A stretch of 63,547 nucleotides of DNA from the NCBI GenBank assembly GCA_017463155.1, contig JAFTPT010000030.1, forward strand, positions 1 through 63,547, read 5' to 3'. Below the pieces are notes generated by a model that worked only from the letters and a program-made list of their open reading frames with translations, made no database searches and was not told the DNA's origin. Below, piece by piece: positions 26,264 through 35,018 of this stretch. Numbering within the stretch: the first letter of the stretch is position 1; each line of letters starts with the position of its first letter. The position numbers and the translations under genes are program-made. Source of the stretch: Blautia sp. GTDB lineage: Bacteria > Bacillota > Clostridia > Lachnospirales > Lachnospiraceae.

Positions 26264-28147
26264 TCATCTCTTGCTGATCGCATCGACACGACAGACAGAA
26301 ATACATGATCCGCATTTTACGCACTGCGTCGGGTCGATATGCATGGAAACCAGCTTATGACCGGGTGCAGTATAATCGGTCTTCTTGATACAGTCGACCG
26401 GACATCCCCTGGCACATTTGCCGCAGCCGATACACTTGTCCGGATCGATGTAGTATTCCATGAGCTTCTTACACACATGCGCGGGACATTTCTTGTCCTG
26501 GATATGGGCGAGATACTCATCCCTGAAGTGGGCCAGCGTGGAGTTGACCGGGTTGGCGGCCGTCTGACCAAGCGCGCAGAGGGAATTGGCCTTGACCGTC
26601 CTGCTGAGCTCTTCCAGCTCCTCCAGGTCTTCCATCACGCCGCGGCCTTCGGTGATCCGGGTCAGGAACTCCAGCATGCGCTTGGTGCCGATCCGGCAGG
26701 GCGTGCATTTTCCGCAGGATTCATCGCAGATGAATTCCATGTAGAATTTTGCCACGTCGACCATACAGTTGTCTTCATCCATGACGATGGCGCCGCCGGA
26801 ACCCATCATGGAACCCTTGGCTACCAGGTTGTCAAAATCGATCGGCTCATCGAGGAAATCCTCGGTCAGACATCCGCCGGAAGGTCCGCCGGTCTGGATG
26901 GCCTTGAACTTTTTGCCGCCGGGGATCCCGCCGCCGATGTCGTAGATCAGCTCACGCAGCGTCGTTCCCATGGGCACTTCCACAAGGCCGACGTTGTTGA
27001 CCTTGCCGCCGAGTGCGAACACCTTGGTGCCCTTGGAGCCTTCGGTTCCTACATCCGAGAAGGCTTTTGCGCCCTCCCGCAGGATAAACGGTACGCAGGC
27101 CAGTGTCTCAACATTGTTGATGATGGTCGGTTTTCCCCAGAGTCCCTTGACCGCCGGGAACGGAGGCCTGGGACGCGGCATACCGCGCTTGCCCTCGATG
27201 GAGTTCAAAAGGGCCGTCTCCTCACCGCAGACAAATGCGCCTGCGCCAAGACGGATATGGCAGTCAAAACTGAAATCCGTGCCCAGGATATGCTCGCCGA
27301 GAAGTCCCTGCTCCCTGGCCTGGGCGATCGCGATCTTCAGACGATGCACGGCGATGGGATACTCGGCGCGAACATAGAAATAACCGTTCTGCGCACCGAT
27401 CGCATACCCTGCGATCACCATGCCTTCGATAACGGCAAACGGATTTCCTTCCAGGATACTCCTGTCCATGAAAGCGCCGGGGTCGCCCTCGTCACCGTTG
27501 CAGACCACGTATTTTTCATCGGACTGAGAGTTGTAGGCAAACTGCCATTTACGGCCGGTCGGGAAACCGGCGCCGCCGCGGCCCCGGAGTCCTGCGGAAA
27601 GGACCTCGTCGATCACTTCCTGGCGGGTCATGGAAAGGGCTCTCTTAAGGCCGGAAAAACCGCCCATGCCGAGGGCTTCCATGATATTCTCCGGATTGAT
27701 GACGCCGCAGCCATGAAGAGCTACCCTGTGCTGTTTTTTGTAGAAATTGATCTCGTCCTGCTTGGAGACCTTCTGTCCCGTAGCGGGATCCTCATAGAGC
27801 AGGCGTTCGACAACGACGCCGCCCTCGATATCCTGTTCCACGATCTCTTCCACATCATCGATCTGAACCAGACGGTACAGTGTATCCTCGGGATAGATCT
27901 TGACAAAGGGGCCCTGGGAACAGAAGCCGAAACATCCGACCTGGTTGACGGTCACACGGTCTGTCAGGCCTTTATTCTCAATGATCTGTTCGAATTTTTC
28001 CCTGATCTCACGGGAATGATTGGAGAGACATCCGGTTCCGCCGCACAGGACAATGTGGCGTTTTCCGTCCGCGCCGGTGATCTTGTCATCCAGAGTTTTG
28101 GTACATACAGCGATCTTTTCATTCAGCTGTTCAACTGTCTTAATCAT
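26264..28147 (-). CDS. hydB: Hydrogenase NADH-binding subunit HydB (NuoF-like)
   Basis: 627 residues. An N-terminal thioredoxin-like [2Fe-2S] domain (CGGTGCLSNHS, NQVGCFGFCSQ) precedes a NuoF module with FMN/NADH motifs LRGRGGAGFPTGRKW and CNGDEGDPGAFMDRS, then the N3-type cluster CDESCGKCTPCRIGT. Two C-terminal [4Fe-4S] ferredoxin motifs (CIGCGKCARGCP, CVKCGSCISVC) complete the protein. This is the diaphorase that carries flavin and NADH in bifurcating hydrogenases. It overlaps hydC by four bases. Domain content and length match HydB of acetogens. Confidence 0.96.
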   Translation of the reverse strand: MIKTVEQLNEKIAVCTKTLDDKITGADGKRHIVLCGGTGCLSNHSREIREKFEQIIENKGLTDRVTVNQVGCFGFCSQGPFVKIYPEDTLYRLVQIDDVEEIVEQDIEGGVVVERLLYEDPATGQKVSKQDEINFYKKQHRVALHGCGVINPENIMEALGMGGFSGLKRALSMTRQEVIDEVLSAGLRGRGGAGFPTGRKWQFAYNSQSDEKYVVCNGDEGDPGAFMDRSILEGNPFAVIEGMVIAGYAIGAQNGYFYVRAEYPIAVHRLKIAIAQAREQGLLGEHILGTDFSFDCHIRLGAGAFVCGEETALLNSIEGKRGMPRPRPPFPAVKGLWGKPTIINNVETLACVPFILREGAKAFSDVGTEGSKGTKVFALGGKVNNVGLVEVPMGTTLRELIYDIGGGIPGGKKFKAIQTGGPSGGCLTEDFLDEPIDFDNLVAKGSMMGSGGAIVMDEDNCMVDVAKFYMEFICDESCGKCTPCRIGTKRMLEFLTRITEGRGVMEDLEELEELSRTVKANSLCALGQTAANPVNSTLAHFRDEYLAHIQDKKCPAHVCKKLMEYYIDPDKCIGCGKCARGCPVDCIKKTDYTAPGHKLVSMHIDPTQCVKCGSCISVCRVDAISKR

Positions 28148-28650
28148 TCTGCCGCCACTCCTTTCGCTTTTTCTTCCTCGATCAGATATGTGGCAATGAC
28201 TTCATTCACACGGGACGCCGTCATCTTGGGGTAGACCGTACCGTTGATCGTCACAGCCGGGGCAATACCGCAGGCTCCGATGCACCGGAGTGCATCAAGG
28301 GTGAACAGGCCATCCTCCGTCGTCTCACCGGGAGCGATGTGCAGCAGTTCACTGAATCTGTCGATGACCTGCTGTCCGCCCTTGACATAGCAGGCGGTAC
28401 CAAGGCAGCAGCCGATCACATACTTGCCCTTCGGCGTCAGTGAGAAGAAAGAATAGAACGTGACCACACCGTATATCTCCGCCACGGAGATACCGGTCTC
28501 CTCAGAAACTACCTCCTGCACTTCCAGCGGGATATAGCCATATTCGTTCTGAATATCGCTGAGGATCATCATGAGCGGTGTCTTTTCGTCCACATACCGC
28601 CTGCATATATCCCGAATCTTACGTTCAGCAGCTTCCTGCAGTTTTCCCAT
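28144..28650 (-). CDS. hydC: Hydrogenase subunit HydC (NuoE-like)
   Basis: 168 residues of the NuoE/HydC family with a thioredoxin-like [2Fe-2S] cluster: CCLGTACYVKGG and later ALRCIGACGIAPAV. It relays electrons between HydB flavin and the other subunits. It is the promoter-proximal gene; the start follows TAAGGAGGTG. Order hydC-hydB-hydA is standard for the trimeric enzyme. Confidence 0.95.
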   Translation of the reverse strand: MGKLQEAAERKIRDICRRYVDEKTPLMMILSDIQNEYGYIPLEVQEVVSEETGISVAEIYGVVTFYSFFSLTPKGKYVIGCCLGTACYVKGGQQVIDRFSELLHIAPGETTEDGLFTLDALRCIGACGIAPAVTINGTVYPKMTASRVNEVIATYLIEEEKAKGVAAE

Positions 28651-28739
28651 CAGAAAACACCTCCTTATAAAAAAATGAACCGGTTACCTTTTAACACAAA
28701 AATGACTTTATGCCTCCAATCTGCATTTTTGGTTAAACT

Positions 28740-28757
28740 TTGACAATATTATAACAA
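28740..28757. promoter_or_regulatory. Rex-like operator over the hydCBA -10 box
   Basis: On the minus strand the 18 bases read TTGTTATAATATTGTCAA. The Rex consensus TTGTTAA-N4-TTAACAA is matched in 11 of 14 specified positions. It covers the -10 element, the right place for a redox (NADH/NAD+) repressor of a hydrogenase. Assignment is by pattern only. Confidence 0.5.
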
Positions 28758-28776
28758 TTAATTGTGACTCAATCAA
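28748..28776 (-). promoter_or_regulatory. Promoter of the hydCBA-ABC transporter operon
   Basis: TTGATT (28771-28776) and TATAAT (28748-28753) with a 17-base spacer that contains the palindrome ACAATTAATTGT. The 5' leader is about 90 bases. No other promoter is evident before the transporter genes. Confidence 0.8.
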
Positions 28777-28952
28777 CATATATCCCGTATTTTCCAGTCG
28801 CGGAATGTTCTTTTTAAGATACAAAACCGTCCACTGATCTTTGCAGCCTTCTGTTTTTATAGTATTCTAAGCTGCTGTTCCGGGCTTATGTTCATCTTTC
28901 TGATTATCATCAGATTCGTAAATATATTATGCGTTTTGTAAAACAAATTGTC
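28777..28952. other. AT-rich divergent intergenic region
   Basis: Apart from the promoter elements on either side I see no gene, tRNA or terminator here. The base composition is much more AT-rich than the flanking coding DNA. Confidence 0.5.
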
Positions 28953-28981
28953 TTGTGAATTTATCTATTTTATGTTATATT
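28953..28981 (+). promoter_or_regulatory. Promoter of the binding-protein/HD-GYP operon
   Basis: TTGTGA (28953-28958), 17 bases, then TATATT (28976-28981), 40 bases before the ATG at 29022. It is divergent from the hydrogenase promoter. Confidence 0.65.
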
Positions 28982-29021
28982 ATATATTGAAATATTATAT
29001 ATTCATGGAAGGAATCAGAAA

Positions 29022-30008
29022 ATGAACGTGTTTAGAACGGATTTCTCCCGGATACTTCTGTATCTTTTACTCTTTTCCCTTTTCCTTCATGCCCGCCCGG
29101 TGCCTGCAGAATCCACTTCTGCCGAAAAAGCGGCCGGCCTCAGTACCGGAGAGGAAGAAGCACAAACCGGGGATCTCTATCTCGAAAATGAATATAATTA
29201 TGTCGATGCCTCCATGGATGTCTCCAACGGGATCCCGGACAATGCGGCCGGACGGCTTCTCCGGATCAAGGAGACCGGAAAACTGGTCGTCGCCACCGAG
29301 CCCTACTATCCGCCCCAGGAATTCATCGATCCGTCCTTGTCCGGACAGGAGCAGTACGTGGGGGCCGATATGGAACTGGCAAAGCTCATCGCGGAGCGCA
29401 TGGATGTGGAGCTCATGATCGTTCCTCTTGATTTCACCGATGTCCTCAGCGGCATCGCCGCGGGAGAGTATGATCTTGCGATCTCCGCCCTTTCCTACAC
29501 ACCGGAGCGTGCCGCGTCCATGACTCTCTCCAAGGGCTACTACTACGCAGAAGGCGGAAGCCGGACAGGCCTCATGATCCGCTCCGAGGACAGGACCCGT
29601 TTTACGGATGTCGAATCCCTGAGCGGCAGGGATCTGATCGTGCAGCGCGGTTCGATCCAGGAGCTGCTTGCGACGGAGAACATTTCAAGATACCGGCAGT
29701 TCCGGCGGGCAAGCACCCTGAACGACGTCTATCTCGCCCTGCAGACAGGCCAGGTACACGCAGCCGCTGTCGATCTTGAAGCCGCTGCGCGTTACATCAG
29801 CAGTAATCCCGGATGCCGGCTGGCTTTGATAGACAACGTCAGCTTCTCGCTGGAGGAGCAGTTCCAGGGGGACCGGATCGCCGCGCCAAAGGGAGAAGGA
29901 CAGCTGATCGGTTTTGTCAACGGTGTGATCGACGAGGTCCTTGCGGACGGCCTGTACATGTCCTGGTACGAGGACGCCGTGGCGCGTTCCGGAGAACTTG
30001 GTATGTAG
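29022..30008 (+). CDS. Secreted family 3 solute-binding protein
   Basis: 328 residues. A signal peptide (hydrophobic FSRILLYLLLFSLFLHA) is followed by a low-complexity spacer and an SBP_bac_3 domain from about residue 80: KLVVATEPYYPPQEF, YVGADMELAKLIAERM, and the second lobe with RDLIVQRGSIQELLA. Such proteins bind amino acids for ABC importers or feed ligand signals to membrane sensors. No permease or ATPase gene is nearby; the next gene is a giant membrane receptor, so sensing is the likelier role. The gene has a GGAAGGA site and lies 18 bases upstream of the receptor gene. Confidence 0.85.
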   Translation: MNVFRTDFSRILLYLLLFSLFLHARPVPAESTSAEKAAGLSTGEEEAQTGDLYLENEYNYVDASMDVSNGIPDNAAGRLLRIKETGKLVVATEPYYPPQEFIDPSLSGQEQYVGADMELAKLIAERMDVELMIVPLDFTDVLSGIAAGEYDLAISALSYTPERAASMTLSKGYYYAEGGSRTGLMIRSEDRTRFTDVESLSGRDLIVQRGSIQELLATENISRYRQFRRASTLNDVYLALQTGQVHAAAVDLEAAARYISSNPGCRLALIDNVSFSLEEQFQGDRIAAPKGEGQLIGFVNGVIDEVLADGLYMSWYEDAVARSGELGM

Positions 30009-30026
30009 CTTCATGCATGAAAGGAT

Positions 30027-33000
30027 ATGGTACACGACGTGAAAAACTGGAAAACGTGGCAGATCGGACTTTTTGTCCTTCTGTGCATTCTCCTGAATTA
30101 CGGCGGCCGCATGTTTGCCATGCAGCATCAGCTCCCGGTGTGGTTTGATTCCTTCGGGACGGTCCTGTGCGCCTACGTCGGAGGCGTCGTCTGCGGGATC
30201 ATTGTCGGAATAACCGGGAACATGATCTACGCCATGATGAACGGAGTCTCGTACGCCTATGCACTGATCAGCATCTGCATCGCGGTCGTTGTCGGAATAT
30301 CCGCCCGTAAGGACAGACTGTCAACGTTCTTCGGTACGATGTCCGTCAGTACGCTGATCACGGCCCTGTCTGTACTCCTCTCCCTCCCCGTCGACATCCG
30401 GCAAGGGTGGACCACCGGAAACATCTGGGGCGACGGCGTCGCCGGATTTCTGGAAGAGATCGGATTTCCGAAGCTGCCGGCGCTGGCCATCGGGGAAGGT
30501 TATATCGAATTTATGGACAAGGTGATCACCCTGGTCCTTCTTTTCCTGTGCCTGCGTCTTGTCCGCATGTTCTTTGCAAAGAAACAGGCATCCCGCTACA
30601 GGCGGCTGCAGGATCCTTCGAACCGGGCAGGACTCTTTCTTCTGCTCCTGCTTCCGGCCGCTCTTTTTTCCCTCCGGGATGTCCGGGCGGAGGAACCGGT
30701 CGTGGAGGTCATCGATTACAATGACTATGTCCAGACCGTCTACAGCAGCAACAACGGACTTCCCTGCGGGGAGGCCAACGATATTGCCCAGACCAGTGAC
30801 GGCATTCTGTGGATCGGCACCTATGCCGGCCTTTACCGGTACAACGGAACGGAATTCCGCTGGATGGACAATTATGAATCCGTGCGCAACGTCAACTGTC
30901 TGTATGTGGACAATGAGAGGCGCCTCTGGATCGGCACCAACGACAACGGTCTTTCCATCAGCATCAACGAAAAGATCGTCAACATCGTCGACCAGTCTGA
31001 CGGTCTTCCCTCCAATTCGGTCCGCTGCATCACCGAGAGTTCGGACGGTTATTACTATATCGGCACGACCAGCAGCATGCAGGTGCTGATGCTCAACAGC
31101 GGGCTCAAGCGGGTCACCACGCTGCGCGAGGTCAACTATGCGGACGTCATCGCGGCGGACGGGAACGGCCACGTAGCGGCCATCACGAACAACGGACGTC
31201 TCTTTCTTTTGAAGGAAGGCAAGGTCTTAAGCTCCCTGCAGCTTACCGGGGAGGAAGAGCTGTTCAACTCCTGCGGCTTTGACCGGGACGGACGGCTTCT
31301 CGTCGGCTCCTCGACCGACCATATCTATGTATATGATGTCTCTTCCGATTACTTTGTCTACCTGGAGGAATACACCTGCGAAGGTCTCTCCAATCTCAAC
31401 GATCTGTATTTTCTCGAGGACGGCAAGGTCTTTGTCTCCTCCGATAACGGACTCGGCTATCTGGATGAGAATCATTATTTCCATAACATCAACGTCAATG
31501 ATTTCAGTAACTCCATCGACAATATGCTGGTCGACTACCAGGGAAACCTCTGGTTCACGTCTTCCCGTCTGGGCCTTCTCAGGATGTCCCAGTCCTCCTT
31601 CAAGGATGTATACACCACCACGGGTATCCAAAGCCATGTGGTCAACGCGGTCTCCAGATGGCAGGATTCGTACTATTTCGGGACCGACAAGGGACTGGAT
31701 GTCGTGGACAGTGCCTGCCGCAGCCGGATCGTAAACGAACTGACCGAAAAACTTGCGGATGTCCGGATCCGCTGCATCTATGCAGACAGTAACGGGCATC
31801 TGTGGATCTGCACCTACGGGCAGGGCCTTCTGGAGGTGACGCCGGACGGGGAACAGTACCTCTACAACAGTGAGAACGGCAGCTTCGGAAGCCGCGCCCG
31901 CCTGGTGACGGAGCTTTCGGACGGGACCATCGTGGCCGGCGGGGATACCGGGATCAGCTTTATCCGGGATCACCGGATCATCCAGACCATCGACCATTCA
32001 CACGGTCTTTCGAACGCCATGATCCTCAGCATTACCGAGATGGAGGACGGGCGGATCCTGGCCGGCACGGACGGCGACGGGATCGCTGTGATCCGGGACG
32101 AAAAGATCATCGACGTACTGGGCCGTGAGGACGGGCTGAGCTCCGGCGTGATCCTGCGTACCGTCAAGGATCCAAAGGCAGACGCCCTTTTCATCGTGAC
32201 CAGCAACGGATTGTGCTACCTGGATGAAGGCGGTTCGATCCGCTCCCTGGACAACTTCCCCTATTTCAACAACTACGACATCTGGATGAAGGATAACGAG
32301 ACTCTGTTCGTCATGAGCAGTGCCGGCATCTACGTGGTGGACCGTTCCGAGCTCCTGTCCGGGAGCGACAACATCGCCTATGATCTTCTCGACTCGCGCA
32401 AGGGTCTGAACAGTGCCCTGACTGCCAATTCCTGGAACTATGACGACGGACACGGAAACCTGTTCCTCTCCTGTGATAAAGGCGTATTCATCATCGACAC
32501 GGACCGGTACAGCACCGACACACGCTCCTACCGCATGAACATCTCCTCCGTTCTGATGGACGGCGTCTCCCACAGAGTCGAGCAGAGCCGTCCGGTCACC
32601 GTACCCAGAGGAATCAGCCGGATCGAGCTGAATCCGGAGGTGATCAATTACACGATCCAGAATCCCTATGTAGGCTACTACCTCGAAGGGTTCGAAAGCC
32701 AGTGGACGATCCTTCCCCAGAGCAGTCTCGGCACCATCGTCTACACCAATCTTCCGATGGGGGAATATACCTTCCATCTGGCGGTCTTCGACAGCAGCAA
32801 GGAGAATGTCCTGGAGGAGCGGCTCTATCCGCTGATCAAGGACAAGGAAATCTATGATAACCGCTGGTTCAAGATCTACATGCTGATCGTCGGCATGATC
32901 TTTGTCGCGTGGCTGACGACCTTCCTGTTCCGGACCCACATGAACCGTCTCATGCGCAAACAGGCCCAGGAGCTCGCGCTGGTCAGGCGTCAGGTCCAGA

Positions 33001-33629
33001 TGGGCAATGAGACCATCATGACTATCGCGAACGCCGTCGACGCCAAGGACGTGCGCACAAGCGAGCATTCCAAGCGCGTATCGGAGTATTCCTACCTGAT
33101 CGGACAGGAACTGGGCTTCAGCGAGGTCGAGTGTGAAAACCTCCGCAAGGCCGCCCGCATGCACGACATCGGCAAGATCGGTATTCCGGATGTCATTCTC
33201 AACAAACCCGGCCGGCTGACGGACGAAGAATACGCAAAGATGAAAACACATGTTTCCGCAGGCGGCGAGATCCTGAAGGACGTCACCCAGATCGACCACG
33301 TTGTCGAGGGAGCCCTGTATCATCATGAGCGCTACGACGGAAAGGGCTATCCGAAGGGGCTGAAGGGCGAAGAGATCCCTCTTTACGGAAGGATCATCGG
33401 CGTCGCCGACGCCTTCGACGCGATGACGGCCAACCGTGTCTATCGCAACCAGCTGGATTTTGACTATGTACTGAACGAGATGCGGAAGGGACGCGGGACC
33501 CAGTTTGATCCCCAGTTCGTGGATATCCTGCTTCGGCTGATCGAGGAGGGCAAGATCGATATCAAAGCTCTCTATCCTGCCAGACAGGATGCCGGCACTT
33601 CGGATCGTTCGGAAGGAGGGACTGCATGA
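30027..33629 (+). CDS. Membrane receptor: 5-6 TM domain, beta-propeller, Y_Y_Y and HD-GYP
   Basis: 1200 residues. Residues 1-190 form a membrane domain with glycine-rich helices that resembles ECF-transporter S components (inference from pattern). After a further helix (about 200-215) comes an extracellular two-component-type beta-propeller, about 230-830, with many repeats of the form GxxW-IGT-x-GL (for example GILWIGTYAGLYRYNG, RRLWIGTNDNGLS). A Y_Y_Y-like domain (about 860-940) and a membrane helix (about 950-975) follow. A cytoplasmic HD-GYP phosphodiesterase ends it, with HD in MHDIGKIG near 1046 and GYPKGL near 1107. HD-GYP domains hydrolyse cyclic di-GMP. It overlaps the next gene by four bases. 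Confidence 0.9.
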   Translation: MVHDVKNWKTWQIGLFVLLCILLNYGGRMFAMQHQLPVWFDSFGTVLCAYVGGVVCGIIVGITGNMIYAMMNGVSYAYALISICIAVVVGISARKDRLSTFFGTMSVSTLITALSVLLSLPVDIRQGWTTGNIWGDGVAGFLEEIGFPKLPALAIGEGYIEFMDKVITLVLLFLCLRLVRMFFAKKQASRYRRLQDPSNRAGLFLLLLLPAALFSLRDVRAEEPVVEVIDYNDYVQTVYSSNNGLPCGEANDIAQTSDGILWIGTYAGLYRYNGTEFRWMDNYESVRNVNCLYVDNERRLWIGTNDNGLSISINEKIVNIVDQSDGLPSNSVRCITESSDGYYYIGTTSSMQVLMLNSGLKRVTTLREVNYADVIAADGNGHVAAITNNGRLFLLKEGKVLSSLQLTGEEELFNSCGFDRDGRLLVGSSTDHIYVYDVSSDYFVYLEEYTCEGLSNLNDLYFLEDGKVFVSSDNGLGYLDENHYFHNINVNDFSNSIDNMLVDYQGNLWFTSSRLGLLRMSQSSFKDVYTTTGIQSHVVNAVSRWQDSYYFGTDKGLDVVDSACRSRIVNELTEKLADVRIRCIYADSNGHLWICTYGQGLLEVTPDGEQYLYNSENGSFGSRARLVTELSDGTIVAGGDTGISFIRDHRIIQTIDHSHGLSNAMILSITEMEDGRILAGTDGDGIAVIRDEKIIDVLGREDGLSSGVILRTVKDPKADALFIVTSNGLCYLDEGGSIRSLDNFPYFNNYDIWMKDNETLFVMSSAGIYVVDRSELLSGSDNIAYDLLDSRKGLNSALTANSWNYDDGHGNLFLSCDKGVFIIDTDRYSTDTRSYRMNISSVLMDGVSHRVEQSRPVTVPRGISRIELNPEVINYTIQNPYVGYYLEGFESQWTILPQSSLGTIVYTNLPMGEYTFHLAVFDSSKENVLEERLYPLIKDKEIYDNRWFKIYMLIVGMIFVAWLTTFLFRTHMNRLMRKQAQELALVRRQVQMGNETIMTIANAVDAKDVRTSEHSKRVSEYSYLIGQELGFSEVECENLRKAARMHDIGKIGIPDVILNKPGRLTDEEYAKMKTHVSAGGEILKDVTQIDHVVEGALYHHERYDGKGYPKGLKGEEIPLYGRIIGVADAFDAMTANRVYRNQLDFDYVLNEMRKGRGTQFDPQFVDILLRLIEEGKIDIKALYPARQDAGTSDRSEGGTA

Positions 33630-34822
33630 AACGGGTATATATCACAACAGTCATTACCTCTCTTCTGGCTCTCGTCTTTTTCAGCTTTTTCTACTCGTTC
33701 TGGACAAAGCGGGTCGCCATGGAGCATCTGCGGATCGGTTTCGTCTATGAAAACGACGAGAGCACACCCTACACCTACAATTTCGCACTGGCGGAGGAGG
33801 CGCTCCGTGAGGCCTATCCGGGGCGGATCCAGATCCACTCCATCAGCAATGTCCCCGAATCGGAGACGGAAGAGCCGATCCGGGAGCTGGCCGGCAAGGG
33901 CTGCCAGCTGATTTTCACCAACAGCTACAGCGAAACCTTCATGGAACTGGCACGGGAATATCCGGAGATGGGATTCTGCCAGACCTCCTTCCTGAGCGTG
34001 CCGCCGGAGGATCTCCCTCCGAACTACCATACCTTCAACGGCCGTATCTACGAAGGGCGCTATGTGAGCGGCATCGTCGCCGGCTTAAAGCTGAAGGACC
34101 TGATCGACCAGCACGTCATCGCGCCGGAGGAAGCACTTGTCGGCTACATCGCCGCCAACGATTCGGCCAGCGTCCTGTCCGGGTGCAGCGCGTTTTTCCT
34201 CGGGATCCGCTCCATCGTACCGGAAGCTGTCATGCACATCCGCTACACCAATGAGTGGGACAACTATGCGCTCGAATACGCCATGGCGAAGGAGCTTGTC
34301 AACGAGGGCTGCTGCGTCATCTCCCACCACACCGATACGGTCGGCGCCGCCATCGCCTGTGAGGAATCTTCGGCGGACCATACGGTCATCTTTGTCGGAT
34401 ACAACCAGAGCATGCTGGACCTTGCTCCGACCACGGCGATCATCAGCACCCGCATCAACTGGACACCCTACATCGTCGGTGCCGCGGGGGCCGTTCTGGA
34501 AAACATACCCATCGAACGGTATGTCGACGGAAAAGCCCACGGTAATGACCTGTGCGGCGGGTTTGATCTGGGCTGGGTCGAAATGCTCGACCTTAATACG
34601 CATATGGCCGTCGACGGCACCCGGCAGAAGATCAACGAGGTGATCAGTTCCCTGAAGCGGGGCTCACGGCAGGTCTTCAAGGGCAGCTACACAGGCATAA
34701 ATCCGGCCGACGCCTCCGACACCGTCGATCTGAATCAGGGCTATACGGAGAACAAGGAGTATTCCGCACCGGGCTTTCGTTACATCCTGAAGGATGTGAT
34801 GATCGAGGATAAGGCAGGATAA
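33626..34822 (+). CDS. BMP/PnrA-like basic membrane lipoprotein family protein
   Basis: 398 residues. A non-cleaved or signal-type N-terminal helix (about 5-25) without a clear lipobox is followed by a BMP-family periplasmic-binding fold: LRIGFVYENDESTPYTYNFA, GCQLIFTNSYSETFMELA, and GFDLGWVEMLDLN. Family members bind nucleosides or other small molecules. Its start overlaps the receptor stop (ATGA), and no ABC transporter is encoded here, so it is probably a second ligand-binding partner of the receptor (inference). The stop codon lies in the arm of the terminator that follows. Confidence 0.85.
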   Translation: MKRVYITTVITSLLALVFFSFFYSFWTKRVAMEHLRIGFVYENDESTPYTYNFALAEEALREAYPGRIQIHSISNVPESETEEPIRELAGKGCQLIFTNSYSETFMELAREYPEMGFCQTSFLSVPPEDLPPNYHTFNGRIYEGRYVSGIVAGLKLKDLIDQHVIAPEEALVGYIAANDSASVLSGCSAFFLGIRSIVPEAVMHIRYTNEWDNYALEYAMAKELVNEGCCVISHHTDTVGAAIACEESSADHTVIFVGYNQSMLDLAPTTAIISTRINWTPYIVGAAGAVLENIPIERYVDGKAHGNDLCGGFDLGWVEMLDLNTHMAVDGTRQKINEVISSLKRGSRQVFKGSYTGINPADASDTVDLNQGYTENKEYSAPGFRYILKDVMIEDKAG

Positions 34823-34870
34823 GAGGACAGAAAAAAAGAGCCGTTTCCGGCTCTTTTTTTCTGTCCTCTT
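34821..34870. terminator. Bidirectional terminator shared by convergent genes
   Basis: A perfect inverted repeat with 23-base arms and a TTTC loop; the core is AAAAAAAGAGCCG and CGGCTCTTTTTTT. It serves the BMP gene on the plus strand and the small membrane protein gene on the minus strand. The TAA stops of both genes overlap the outer edges of the arms. Confidence 0.95.
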
Positions 34871-35006
34871 ATTCGTCGTCTTCTCTTTGTCCCGGTACCT
34901 CGGCACCGCCCGCCACTGAGGCGATCGCCGCGATCACGGCAGCGATGACTGCGATCAGGGCCATAACGCCAAAAGCGATAACTGCTACCAGTGCTCCTGC
35001 TTCCAT
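34869..35006 (-). CDS. 45-residue single-pass membrane protein
   Basis: A short frame with a strong AAGGAGGAG site seven bases upstream: start M-E-A-G-A-L-V-A-V-I-A, one Ala/Ile/Val-rich membrane helix (about 5-32), then a polar acidic tail VPGQREDDE. It begins 12 bases after proB and ends in the shared terminator, so it is the last gene of the PPK2-proB transcript. The function is unknown. Small one-helix proteins often regulate larger membrane partners, but nothing here shows a partner. Confidence 0.7.
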   Translation of the reverse strand: MEAGALVAVIAFGVMALIAVIAAVIAAIASVAGGAEVPGQREDDE

Positions 35007-35018
35007 TCGGTCTCCTCC

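Noticed and set aside
26339-28234. Plus-strand open frame of 631 codons opposite hydB
   Set aside because: Antisense shadow of a gene with certain iron-sulfur and FMN motifs; no ribosome site.
28739-28757. Plus-strand promoter TTGACA with TATAAC
   Set aside because: The two boxes are only about five bases apart. The TTGACAA is better read as half of the Rex-like dyad.
31998-33326. Minus-strand open frame of 442 codons opposite the HD-GYP receptor
   Set aside because: Codon bias of the opposite strand explains it; no domain or ribosome site.
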